From: Cherax quadricarinatus | Lineage: Eukaryota > Arthropoda > Malacostraca > Decapoda > Parastacidae | NCBI RefSeq assembly: GCF_038502225.1 | Contig: NW_027196410.1 | Coordinates: forward strand, 1-64,000 | Direction: 5' to 3' | Length of the DNA: 64,000 bases | Shown here: piece by piece, positions 37,401-48,369 of the stretch | How positions within the stretch are numbered: the stretch's first letter is position 1 | Layout of the letters: each line of letters starts with the position of its first letter | Position numbers and translations under genes: made by a program | Notes under the pieces: model-generated | Told to the model about the DNA's origin: nothing | The model's database searches: none | What the model saw: only the letters and a program-made list of their open reading frames with translations

Positions 37401-39598
37401 CTGCAGAGAAGCCATGACTCTGGCAAGACTCTTGTTGTGTAACTGTAGAGTAGCCATGACTCTGGCAAGACTCTTGTAGTGTAACTGTAGAGTAGCCATG
37501 ACTCTAACAAGACTCTTGTAGTGTAACTGTAGAGTAGCCATGACTGTCAAGACTCTTGTTTTCTAACTGTAGAGTAGCCATGACTCTGGCAAGACTCTTG
37601 AAGTGTATCTGTAGAGTAGCCATGGCTCTGACAAGACTCTCGTAGTGTAACTGTAGAGTAGCCATGACTCTAAAAATACTCTTGTAGTGTAACTCTAGAG
37701 TAGCCATGACCCTGACAAGACTCTTGTAGTGTAACTGTAGAGTAGCCAAGACTCTGGCAAGACTCTTGTTTTGTTACTATAGAGCAGCCATAACTATGAC
37801 AAGACTCTTGTAGTGTAACTGTAGAGTAGTTATGACTCTGACAAGACTTTTGTGTTGTGACTGTAGGGTAGCCATGCCTCTGGCAAGACTCTTGTAGTGA
37901 AACAGTACAATAACCATGACTCTGACATGACTCTTGTAGTGTAACTGTAGAGTAGCCATGAATCTGTCTAGATTCTTGTAGTGTACCTGTAGAGTAGCCT
38001 TGACTCTGGCAAGACTTGCAGTGTAACTGTAGAGTAGCCATGACTCTGACAAGGCTCTTATAGTGTAACTGTAGAGTAGCCGTGACTCTGAGAAGGCTCT
38101 TGTAGAGTAACTGTAGAGTAGCCATGACTCTGACAAGACTCTTGTAGTGTAATTGTAGAGTAGCCGTGACTCTAACAAGGCTCTTGTAGTGTAACTGTAG
38201 GGTAGCCATGACTCTAACAAGACTCTTGTAGTGTAACTGTAGAGTAGCCATGACACTGACAAGACCATTGAAGTGTAACTGTAGAGTAGACATGACACAC
38301 ACTAGCAAGACTCTTGTAGTGTGACTGTAGAGTAGCCATGACTCTGAAAAGACTCTTGTAGTGTAACTGTAGAGTAGCAATGGCTCTGCCAAGACTCTTG
38401 TAGTGTAACTGTAGAGTAGCCATGACTCTGACAAGCCTCTTGTAGTGTAACTGTAGAGAAGCCATGACGCTGACAAGACTCTTTTAGTGTAACTGTAGAG
38501 TAGCCATGACTCTGACAAGTTTCTTGTAGTGTATCTTTAGAGGAGCCGTGACTCTGACAAGGCTCTTGTAGTGTAACTGTAGAGTAGCCATGAATCTGAC
38601 AAGACTCTTGTAGTGTAACTGTAGAGTAGCCATGACTCTGGCAAAGCTCTTCTAGTGTAACTGTAGAGTAGCCATGACTCTGACAAGACTCTTGTAGTGT
38701 AACTGAAGAGTAGCCATGACTCGGGAAAGACTCTTGTAGTGTAACCGTAGAGTATCCATGACTTTGGCAAGACACTTGTAGTGTAACTGTAGAGTATCCA
38801 TGACTCTGACAAAACTCTTGTAGTGTAACTGTAGAGTAGCCATGACTCGGGCAAGAGTCTTGAAGTGAAACTGTAGAGTAGCAATGACACTGACAAGACT
38901 CTTGTAGTGTAACTGTAGAGTAACCATGACTTTGGCAAGACTCTTGTAGTGTAACTGTAGAGTAGCCATGACTATGCCAAGACTCTTGTTGTGTAACTGT
39001 AGAGTAGTTATGGCTATGGAAAGGCTCTTGTAGTGTAACTGTAGATTAGCCATTAATCTAACAAGACTCTTGTTGTGTAACTGTAGAGTAGCCATGACTC
39101 TGGTAAGACTCTTGTAGTGTAACTGTAGAGTAGCCTTAACTCTGGCAATACTCTTGCAGCGTAACTGTAGAGTAGCCAAGACTCTGACAAGACTTTCGTA
39201 GTGTAACTGTAGAGTAGATATGACACTAGCAAGAATCTTGTAGTGTGACTATAGAGTAGCCATGACTCTGAAAAGACTCTTGTAGTGTAACTGTAGAGTA
39301 GACGTGACTCTGACAAGGCTCTTGTAGTGTAACTGTAGTGTAGCCGTGACTCTGACAAGGCTCTTGTAGAGTAACTGTAGAGTAGCCATGACCCTGACAA
39401 GACTCTTGTAATGTAACTGTAGAGTAGCCATGACTCTGACAAGACTCTTGTAGTGTAACTGTAGAGTAGCCAAGAGTCTGACAAGACTCTTGTAGTGTAA
39501 CTGTAGAGTAGCCATGGCTCTGACAAGACTCTTGTAGTGTAACTGTAGAGTAGTTATGACTCTGAGAAGACTCTTGTAGTGTAACAAGTGTAGTGTAA
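37401..39598. repeat. 42-bp satellite, block 4
   Basis: About 52 units between LINE C and D. The left part follows LINE C and matches the satellite after LINE D at 41553. The right part precedes LINE D and matches 34300-35452. The boundary between the two composite units is near 38450. No gene is seen. Confidence 0.93.
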
Positions 39599-39732
39599 GA
39601 AGTGATCGCATCGCTATTGGGCCGTCCGGACGTGCTGCGCAGAAGCTCCTGATTGAGTTGGCTTTTCCGCAGTGTTTACGTGTACTTAGCTCTGTGAAGA
39701 CCTGTTTGCGCTCTCTCTACGAATTAAGCGAG

Positions 39733-40569
39733 ATGCCCTCCATCGAGCAACTTTACCAACAGCTTAAGGAAGAATTGAGGTTGGCGAAGGTGGAGATTCG
39801 GCGACTTACCGAGGAAAACAAGAAGATTCGTAGTAGTTCTCCTGTTTTGAGTCCTCAGGTCAAGAAGGGAAACTGGTTAATGGCTGGACAGCAGGGAACG
39901 AAGTTGACGATCAAGAAGACGAATGGAAAGGTAGAAACGATGAAGAAGAAAGAGACTGCCGTGGAAACTGTTGTGGAAACATCTAATACATTCTCAGTGC
40001 TACCCAACGAATGTGAGTCGACTACTGGGAACGTCACGACGAACGACATCAAGGAAGGTAAGAATATTGTTGTTGTTGGGGATAGCCAAGTTAGGTATAT
40101 GGATAGGGCGTTCTGCTTGAAGGACAGGAGTAGGAGACAGAGAGTTTGCTTTCCTGGGCCTGGGATGGAGGATATTGTTAGCCGTCTGGATGACATCATG
40201 AGAGGTAATGGGAGCAATCCTATTATCTGTCTCAGTGCTGGAGGCAACGATGTTGGCAGACGTAGGAGTGAAGACCTGATTAGCAGGTATAGGTCAGCAA
40301 TAGAAATAATTAGAAGTAAGGGTGGGAACCCTGTCATATGTGGTATTTTGCCAAGGAGGGTAGTTGGAAATGAATGGTTGTCCAGGGCGATTGGTGTCAA
40401 TTGGTGGCTGGACAAATACTGTAAGGAAAATGCTGTAACATTCATTGACAACTGGGACCTCTTCAATGGCGGAAATGACATGTATGCCAGGGATGGGGTT
40501 CTCTTATCTAGGTCTGGGGTGGTAGCACTGGCAACTGCAGTGGAGGGAGCAGTTAGGACTTTAAACTAG
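39733..40569 (+). pseudogene. LINE D ORF1, coiled coil and SGNH esterase, open reading frame
   Basis: ATG at 39733, 278 codons, no stop: the only full-length open ORF1 of the window. Residues 1-32 form a Leu/Glu/Lys-rich helix suited to a coiled coil; 50-80 are basic; the esterase domain runs from about 110 to 270. Block I GDSQ (116-119) and block III GGND (170-173) are intact, but block V is DGVLL, so the expected catalytic His at 257 is Leu. RNA-binding and self-association could survive; ester hydrolysis should not. I list it as a pseudogene because its element lacks a reverse transcriptase. Confidence 0.88.
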
Positions 40570-40583
40570 GAATAGTTAGTGGT

Positions 40584-41552
40584 ATGGGTTTTGGCAGGAA
40601 AACAGTGAAGTCCCAGTGTAGTAATATTACGAGTTCTAGGGGAACTAGTAATAAGCAGAACGAGGTAGACATTGAAAAGCCAGGGACTTTGGGTGATAAG
40701 GACAGTAATAGGTTTAGTAGAAAAACAGAAATGAGCAGGAACGGTAAAGAGAAAGGAGAGTCTTTCAATGTTTATTATGCTAATATCCGTAGTGCTAGGA
40801 ATAAGATGGACGAGTTGAGATTAGTTGCTAGTGAAGGTAACATTGAAGTATTTGCCTTAACTGAGACGTGGTTTAATTCCAAAAGTCGGGATATGCCTGC
40901 GGAATGTCATATTCAGGGTTTTAAATTGTTCCAAGTAGATAGAAGTATCGGGAAGGGGGGTGGTGTGGCATTGTATGCCCGAGATCGCTTGAACTGTTGC
41001 ATAAAAACGGGTGTTAAGTCTGAAGTAACACATACAAAGTCTGTTTGGATAGAATTTTCAGAGGGGCATGAAAAACTGATTTTAGGAGTGATATTCCGTC
41101 CCCCAAACTTAGATAGGGACCAAGGGAGACTCCTATGGGAGGAAATTGTTAAGGCCACAAGGCACGATAATGTAGTAATTCTAGGAGACTTTAACTTTAG
41201 TCATACTGATTGGAATTTCTTGACTGGGAATTTAGAATCATACGACTTCTTAGAAGTAGTTCAGGATTGTTTTTGAAAGCAGTTTGTGACAGAACCTACA
41301 AGGGGAAATAACCTGCTTAACTTAGTTCTGGCTAGCGACCACAAATCAATTACATTTAGCATTGAATGGAAGTACGATAGTAGCGATAACTCAGTAACAG
41401 TCCCAGATTTTCGCTTAGCAGATTACGATGGGCTTAGAGAACACTTATCATCTGTTGACTGGGGTAACGAAGTGAGCTATCAATATGACAGTTCTGAACA
41501 CTATACATGCTGCTCAAAGAACGTTTATCCCATATAAAGAAATTAGATCAAA
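40584..41552 (+). pseudogene. LINE D ORF2 endonuclease fragment
   Basis: ATG at 40584, 14 bases after ORF1. It shares with copy C the FRPP change, the TGA in the same place (41274-41276) and the 51-base deletion at 41332/41333. It differs in keeping Trp where C has its second TGA, and in a 2-bp deletion at about 41491-41494 that shifts the last codons. It ends at the common truncation point. Confidence 0.9.
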
Positions 41553-44500
41553 CTGCAGAGAAGCCATGACTCTGGCAAGACTCTTGTTGTGTAACTGTAG
41601 AGTAGCCATGACTCTGGCAAGACTCTTGTAGTGTAACTGTAGAGTAGCCATGACTCTAACAAGACTCTTGTAGTGTAACTGTAGAGTAGCCATGACTGTC
41701 AAGACTCTTGTTTTCTAACTGTAGAGTAGCCATGACTCTGGCAAGACTCTTGAAGTGTATCTGTAGAGTAGCCATGGCTCTGACAAGACTCTCGTAGTGT
41801 AACTGTAGAGTAGCCATGACTCTAAAAATACTCTTGTAGTGTAACTCTAGAGTAGCCATGACCCTGACAAGACTCTTGTAGTGTAACTGTAGAGTAGCCA
41901 AGACTCTGGCAAGACTCTTGTTTTGTTACTATAGAGCAGCCATAACTATGACAAGACTCTTGTAGTGTAACTGTAGAGTAGTTATGACTCTGACAAGACT
42001 TTTGTGTTGTGACTGTAGGGTAGCCATGCCTCTGGCAAGACTCTTGTAGTGAAACAGTACAATAACCATGACTCTGACATGACTCTTGTAGTGTAACTGT
42101 AGAGTAGCCATGAATCTGTCTAGATTCTTGTAGTGTACCTGTAGAGTAGCCTTGACTCTGGCAAGACTTGCAGTGTAACTGTAGAGTAGCCATGACTCTG
42201 ACAAGGCTCTTATAGTGTAACTGTAGAGTAGCCGTGACTCTGAGAAGGCTCTTGTAGAGTAACTGTAGAGTAGCCATGACTCTGACAAGACTCTTGTAGT
42301 GTAATTGTAGAGTAGCCGTGACTCTAACAAGGCTCTTGTAGTGTAACTGTAGGGTAGCCATGACTCTAACAAGACTCTTGTAGTGTAACTGTAGAGTAGC
42401 CATGACACTGACAAGACCATTGAAGTGTAACTGTAGAGTAGACATGACACACACTAGCAAGACTCTTGTAGTGTGACTGTAGAGTAGCCATGACTCTGAA
42501 AAGACTCTTGTAGTGTAACTGTAGAGTAGCAATGGCTCTGCCAAGACTCTTGTAGTGTAACTGTAGAGTAGCCATGACTCTGACAAGCCTCTTGTAGTGT
42601 AACTGTAGAGTAGCCATGACTCTGACAAGCCTGTTGTAGTGTAACTGTAGAGTAGCCATGACTCTGACAAGCCTCTTGTAGTGTAACTGAAGAGTAGATA
42701 TGACTTTGTCAAGACTCTTGTAGTGTAACTTTAGAGTAGCCATGACTCTGACAAGACTCTTGTACTGTAACTGTAGAGTAGCTATGACTCTGGCAAGACT
42801 CTTGTAGCGTAACTCTAGAGTAGCAATAACACTGACAAGACTCATGTAGTGTAACTGAAAATAAGCGATGACTGTAAAAAGACTCTTGTAGTGTAACTCT
42901 AGAGTAGCCATGACTCTGACAATACTCTTTCAGTGTAACTGTAGAGTAGCCATGACTCTGACAAGACTCTTGCAGTGTAACTGTAGAGTAGCTACGACTC
43001 TGACAAGACTCTTGCAGTGTAACTGTAGAGTAGCTATGACTCTGACAAGGCTCTTGTAGCGTAACTGTAGAGTAGCTATGACTCTGACAAGACTCTTGCA
43101 GTGTAACTGAAGAGTAACCATGACTCGGGCAAGACTCTTGTAGTGTAACTGTAGAGTAGCAATGACTCTTACAAGACTCTTGTAGTGTAACTGTAGAGCT
43201 GCCATGAGTCTGGCAGGGCTCTTGTAGTGTAACTCTAGAGTAGCCATGACTCTGGCAAGACTCGTTAAGTGTAACTGTAGAGTAGCAATTACTCTGACAA
43301 GACTCTGAAGTGTAACTGTAGAGTAGCCATGACTCTGGCAAGACTCATGGAGTTTAACTGTAGAGTAGCCATCACTGTGGCAAAACACTTGTAGAGTAAC
43401 TGTAGAGTAGCAATGAATCTGGCAAGACTCTTGTAGTGTAACTGTGCAGTAGCCATGACTCTGACAAGACTCTTGTAGAGTAACTGTAGAGCAGCAATGA
43501 ATCTGGCAAGACTCTTGTACTGTAACTGTAGAATAGCCATGACTCTGGCAAGACTCTTGTAGCGTAACTCTAGAGTCGCCATGACTCTGACAATACTCTT
43601 GCAGTGTAACTGTAGAGTAGCCATGACTCTGACAAGACTCATGAAGTGTAACTGTAGAGTAGCAATGACTCTGGCAAGACCCTTGTAGTGTAACTGTAGA
43701 GTTGCCATGACTCTCACAAGACTCTTGTAGTGTAACTGTAGAGTAGAGATTACTCTAAGAAGACACTTGTAGTGTAACTGTAGAGTAACCATGACTCGGG
43801 CAAGACTCTTGTAGTGTAACTGTAGAGTAGCCCTGACTCTGACAAGACTCTTGTAGTGCAGCTGTAGAGTAGCCATGACTCGGGCAAGAGTCGTGAAGTG
43901 TAACTGTAGAGTAGCAATGACTCTGACAAGACTCTTGTAGTGTAACTGTAGAGTAGCCCTGACTCTGACAAGACTCTTGTAGTGCAGCTGTAGAGTAGCC
44001 ATGACTCGGGCAAGAGTCGTGAAGTGAAACTGTAGAGAAGCCATGACTCTGACAAGACTCTTTTAGTGTAACTGTAGAGTATCCATGACTTTGGCAAGAC
44101 TCTTGTAGTGTAACTGTAGAGTAGCAATGACTCAGACAAGGCTCTTGTAGTGTAACTGTAGATTAGCCATGACTCTGCCAAGACTCTTGTTGTGTAACTG
44201 TAGAGTAGTTATGGCTATGGAAAGGCTCTTGTAGTGTAACTGTAGATTAGCCATTACTCTAACAAGACTCTTGTTGTGTAACTGTAGAGTAGCCATGACT
44301 CTGGTAAGACTCTTGTAGTGTAACTGTAGAGTAGCCTTAACTCTGGCAATACTCTTGCAGCGTAACTGTAGAGTAGCCAAGACTCTGACAAGACTTTCGT
44401 AGTGTAACTGTAGAGTAGATATGACACTAGCAAGAATCTTGTAGTGTGACTATAGAGTAGCCATGACTCTGAAAAGACTCTTGTAGTGTAACAGTAGAGT

Positions 44501-44799
44501 AGACGTGACTCTGACAAGGCTCTTGTAGTGTAACTGTAGTGTAGCCGTGACTCTGACAAGGCTCTTGTAGAGTGACTGTAGAGTAGCCATGACCCTGACA
44601 AGACTCTTGTAATGTAACTGTAGAGTAGCCATGACTCTGACAAGACTCTTGTAGTGTAACTGTAGAGTAGCCAAGACTCTGACAAGACTCTTGTAGTGTA
44701 ACTGTAGAGTAGCCATGGCTCTGACAAGACTCTTGTAGTGTAACTGTAGAGTAGTTATGACTCTGACAAGACTCTTGTAGTGTAACAAGTGTAGTGTAA
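41553..44799. repeat. 42-bp satellite, block 5
   Basis: About 77 units between LINE D and E. 41553-42602 belongs to the composite unit of LINE D. About 42776-43110 matches 31790-32100. A duplicated pair of units with GTGCAGCTGTAGAG lies near 43855 and 43982. From about 44167 the block matches the satellite left of LINE C and D. No gene is seen. Confidence 0.93.
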
Positions 44800-44933
44800 G
44801 AAGTGATCGCATCGCTATTGGGCCGTCCGGACGTGCTGCGCAGTAGCTCCTGATTGAGTTGGCTTTTGCGCAGTGTTGACGTGTACTTAGCTCTGTGAAG
44901 ACCTGTTTGCGCTCTCTCTACGAATTAAGCGAG

Positions 44934-45251
44934 ATGCCCTCCATCCAGCAACTTTACCAACAGCTTAAGGAAGAATTGAGGTTGGCGAAGGTGGAGATTC
45001 GGCGACTTACCGAGGAAAACAAGAAGATTCGTAGTAGTTCTCCTGTTTTGAGTCCTCAGGTCAAGAAGGGAAACTGGTTAATGGCTGGACAGCAGGGAAC
45101 GAAGTTGACGATCAAGAAGACGAATGGAAAGGTAGAAACGATGAAGAAGAAAGAGACTGCCGTGGAAACTGTTGTGGAAACATCTAATACATTCTCAGTG
45201 CTACCCGACGAATGTGAGTCGACTACTGGGTTTTGGCAGGGAAAACAGTGA
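44934..45251 (+). pseudogene. LINE E ORF1, N-terminal remnant
   Basis: ATG at 44934; the first 99 codons (coiled coil, basic linker) are followed at once by out-of-frame ORF2 sequence and a stop at 45249-45251. The whole esterase domain is deleted. The fifth residue is Gln where other copies have Glu. Confidence 0.88.
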
Positions 45252-46248
45252 AGTCCCAGTGTAGTAATATTACGAGTTCTAGGGGAACTAGTAATAAGCA
45301 GAACGAGGTAGACATTGAAAAGCCAGGGACTTTGGGTGATAAGGACAGTAATAGGTTTAGTAGAAAAACAGATATGAGCAGGAAGGGTAAAGAGAAAGGA
45401 GAGTCTTTCAATGTTTATTATGGTAATTGCCGTAGTGCTAGGAATAAGATGGATGAGTTGAGATTAGTTGCTAGTGCAGGTAACATTGAAGTATTTGCCT
45501 TAACTGAGACGTGGTTTAATTCAAAAAGTCGGGACATGCCTGCGGAATGTCATATTCAGGGTTTTAAATTGTTCCAAGTAGATAGAAGTATCGGGAAGGG
45601 GGGTGGGGTGGCATTGTATGTCCGAGATCGCTTGAACTGTTGCATAAAAACGGGTATTAAGTCTGAAGTAACACATACAAAGTCTGTTTGGATAGAATTT
45701 TCAGAGGGGCATGAAAAACTGATTTTAGGAGTGATATACCGTCCCCCAAACTTAGATAGGGACCAAGGGAGACTACTATGGGAGGAAATTGTTAAGGCCA
45801 CAAGGCACGATAATGTAGTAATTCTAGGAGACTTTAACTTTAGTCATACTGATTGGAATTTCTTGACTGGGAATATAGAATCATACGACTTCTTAGAAGT
45901 AGTTCAGGATTGTTTTTTGAAGCAGTTTGTGACAGAACCTACAAGGGGAAATAACCTGCTTGACTTAGTTCTGGCAAACAATGAATCCCTTGTTATTAAT
46001 TTAGAAATTTCATAGGTACTGGGTGCTTGCGACCACAAATAAATTACATTTAGCATTGAATGGAAGTACGGTAGTAGCGATAACTCAGTAACAGTCCCAG
46101 ATTTTCGCTTAGCAGATTACGATGGGCTTAGAGAACACTTATCATCTGTTGACTGGGGTAACGAAGTGAGCTATCAATATGACAGTTTTCTGAACACTAT
46201 ACATGCTGCTCAAAGAACGTTTATCCCATATAAAGAAATTAGATCAAA
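45231..46248 (+). pseudogene. LINE E ORF2 endonuclease fragment
   Basis: Open frame for about 260 codons up to TAG at 46013-46015, without an in-frame ATG at its beginning because of the deletion and one added G near 45239-45241. Motifs N in YYGNCRS, LTETW, YRPP and GDFN are kept. The final motif reads CDH where other copies have SDH, after the TAG, and another TAA follows at 46040-46042. Linker and reverse transcriptase are missing. Confidence 0.88.
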
Positions 46249-46376
46249 CTGCAGAGAAGCCATGACTCTGGCAAGACTCTTGTTGTGTAACTGTAGAGTA
46301 GCCATGACTCTTGCAAGACTCTTGTTGTGTAACTGTAGAGTAGCCATGACTCTTGCAAGACTCTTGTTGTGTAACT
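46249..46376. repeat. 42-bp satellite, block 6 (three terminal units)
   Basis: Three units with CTCTTGTTGTGTAACTG, then an abrupt stop at GTAACT. They differ from the satellite that follows LINE C and D only after the first unit, so two units were multiplied locally at the edge. Confidence 0.9.
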
Positions 46377-48339
46377 GGGGCCTGTGGTGGCCCCCACTCT
46401 GTGACATGGGCCACCTCTGTGTTGGAGTCAGTGGTGGCCCTTACTCTGTCACATGGGCCACCTCTGTCTTGAGGTCGGTGGTGGCCCTCACTCTGTAACA
46501 TTGGCCACCTCTGAGTTGGAGTCGGTGGGAGCCCACACTCTGTGACATGGGCCACCTCTGCGTTAGGGCCACTGGTGGCCCTCACTCTGTGACATAGGCC
46601 ACCTCAGTGTTGCGGTCGGTGGTGGCGCTCACTCTGCGTGATGGGCCACCTCTGTGTGTGGGTGGTGACCCTCACTCTGTGACATTGGCCACCTCTGTGT
46701 TGGAGTCGGTGGGGGCCCTTAATCTGTGACATGGGCCTCCTCTGTGTTGAGGTCGGTGGTGGCACTCACTGTATGATATGGGCCACCTCTCTGTTGCAGT
46801 CGGTGGTGGCCCCCACTCTGTGACATGGGCCACCTCTCTGTTGATGTCTCTTGTGGCCTACACTCTGTGACACGGGCCACCTCTGTGTTGGAGTCTGTGG
46901 AGGCCCTCACTATGTGACATGGGCCTCCTCTGTGTTTGAGCCAGTGGTGGCCCTTAATCTGTGACATGCTCTACCTCCCTGTTGGGGTCAGATGTGATTC
47001 TCACTCTGTGACATGGGCCACCTCTGTGTTGGGATCAGTGGTGACCCTAACTCTGTGGCATGCTCCACTTCCCTGTTGGGGTCTGTGGTGGACCGCACTC
47101 TCTAACATGGGCCACCTCTGTGTTGGAGTCGGTAGCGGCCCTCACTCAGTGATATGGGCCACCTCTGTGCTGAAGTCGGTGGTGGCCCTCTGTGACATGG
47201 GCCACCTCTGAGTTGAAGTCGGTTGTGGCCCTCACTCAGTGACATGGGCCACCTCTGTGTTGGAGTTGGTGGCGGCCCTCACTCTGTGACATGGGCCACC
47301 TCTGTGTTGGGGTCGGTGGTGGCCTTCACTCTGTGACATGTTCCACGTCCGTGTTGGGGTCGGTGGTTTCCCTCACTCTGTGACATGTGCCTCCTCAGTG
47401 TTGCGGTCGGTGGAGACCCTCACTCTTTAACATGGGCCACCTCTGTGCTGGAGTCGGTGGTGGCCCTCACTCTGTGACATTGGCCACCTCTGTGTTGGAG
47501 TCGGTAGGGGCCCTCACTCTGTGACGAGGGCCTCCTCTGTGTTGGGGCCGGTGGTGGCTCCCACTCTGTGACATGGGCCACCTCTGTGCTGGAGACGGTG
47601 GTGGCCCTCACACTGTGACATGAGCCACCTCTGTTTTTGGGTCGGTGGTGGCCCTCACTCTGTAACATGGGCCACCTCTGTGTTGTGGTCGGTGGTGCCC
47701 CTCACTCTGTGACATGGGCCACCTCTGAGTTGATGTCTCTGGTGGCCTACACTCTGTGACACGGGCCACCTCTGTGCTGGACTCGGTGGTGGCCCTTACT
47801 CTGTGACATGCTCCACCTCCCTGTCGGGGTCATTGGTGACCCTCACTCTCTGACATGGGCCACCTCCGTGTTGGGGTCAGTGGTGACCCACACTCTGTGA
47901 CAAGGGCCACCTCCTTGTTGGAGTCAGTAGCGGCCCTCACTCTGTGTCATTGGCCACCTACGTGTTGGGGTCGGTGGTGGCCCTCTGTGACCTGCGCCAC
48001 CTCTGTGTTGGGGTCTTTCTTGGCCCTCACTATGTGACGAGGGCCACCTCTGTGTTGTGGTCGGTAGTGGCCCTATGTGACATGGGCCACCTCTGTGTTG
48101 GAGTCGGTGGTGGCCATCACTCTGTGACATTGGCCACCTCTCTGTTTGGTTCGGTGGTGGCCCTCTGTGACATGGGCCACCTCTTTGTTGGAGTCAGTGG
48201 TGGCTTTCACTCTGTGACATGGGCCACCTCTGTGTTGGGGTCGGTGGTGGCCCTCTGTGACATGGGCCACCTCTGTGTTGGAGTCGGTGCTGGCCCTCAC
48301 TCACTCTGTGATATGGGCCACCTCTGTGTTGAGGTCGGT

Positions 48340-48369
48340 GGTGGCCCTCACTCTGTGACATGGGCCACC
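48340..48369. other. Representative nested inverted repeat of the 47-bp unit
   Basis: GGTGGCCC (48340-48347) and GGGCCACC (48362-48369) are perfect 8-bp arms. Inside them TCAC (48348-48351) and GTGA (48355-48358) are a second pair of arms around TCT, leaving CAT unpaired on one side. A 12-bp stem with a three-base bulge and a three-base loop is therefore possible in each consensus unit, on either strand. Confidence 0.85.

Larger units (their letters stand above)
34300..38450. repeat. 4.15-kb composite higher-order unit, copy 1 (satellite + LINE C)
   Basis: The stretch from about 34300 repeats at 38451-42602 with offset 4146 before the LINE, 4154 inside it and 4152 after it. It consists of about 1.15 kb of satellite, a 3'-truncated LINE and about 1.05 kb of satellite. 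A partial third copy covers 44167-46248. Confidence 0.92.
39599..41552 (+). mobile_element. LINE D, 3'-truncated CR1/L2-like element
   Basis: Same ends as LINE C: the leader starts after GTGTAGTGTAA, and the element stops at ATTAGATCAAA before CTGCAGAGAAGCC. ORF1 is full length here (278 codons). ORF2 is cut as in C. It is a duplicate, not an independent insertion. Confidence 0.94.
38451..42602. repeat. 4.15-kb composite higher-order unit, copy 2 (satellite + LINE D)
   Basis: Repeat of 34300-38450 in the same orientation and directly adjacent. Its LINE keeps the 8 bp lost in C but lacks 2 bp near 41491-41494. The right end lies in a run of three similar units with GACAAGCCT (about 42570-42670), the kind of site where unequal exchange would join copies. 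Confidence 0.92.
44167..46248. repeat. Composite higher-order unit, partial copy 3 (satellite + LINE E)
   Basis: Matches 34820-37400 and 38966-41552 (offsets 9347 and 5201 at the LINE ATG). It lacks most of the left satellite and, inside the LINE, a large piece of ORF1. It ends in three satellite units and then the 47-bp satellite, so this is the outer edge of the 42-bp domain. Confidence 0.88.
44800..46248 (+). mobile_element. LINE E, 3'-truncated and internally deleted CR1/L2-like element
   Basis: Same leader and same 3' cut as C and D. An internal deletion joins ORF1 codon about 99 to the beginning of ORF2 at 45227-45230. The two parent sites share TGGG, so a microhomology-mediated deletion is likely. 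It keeps the 51 bases of ORF2 that C and D have lost and lacks their shared TGA, so it branched off before those changes. Confidence 0.93.
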
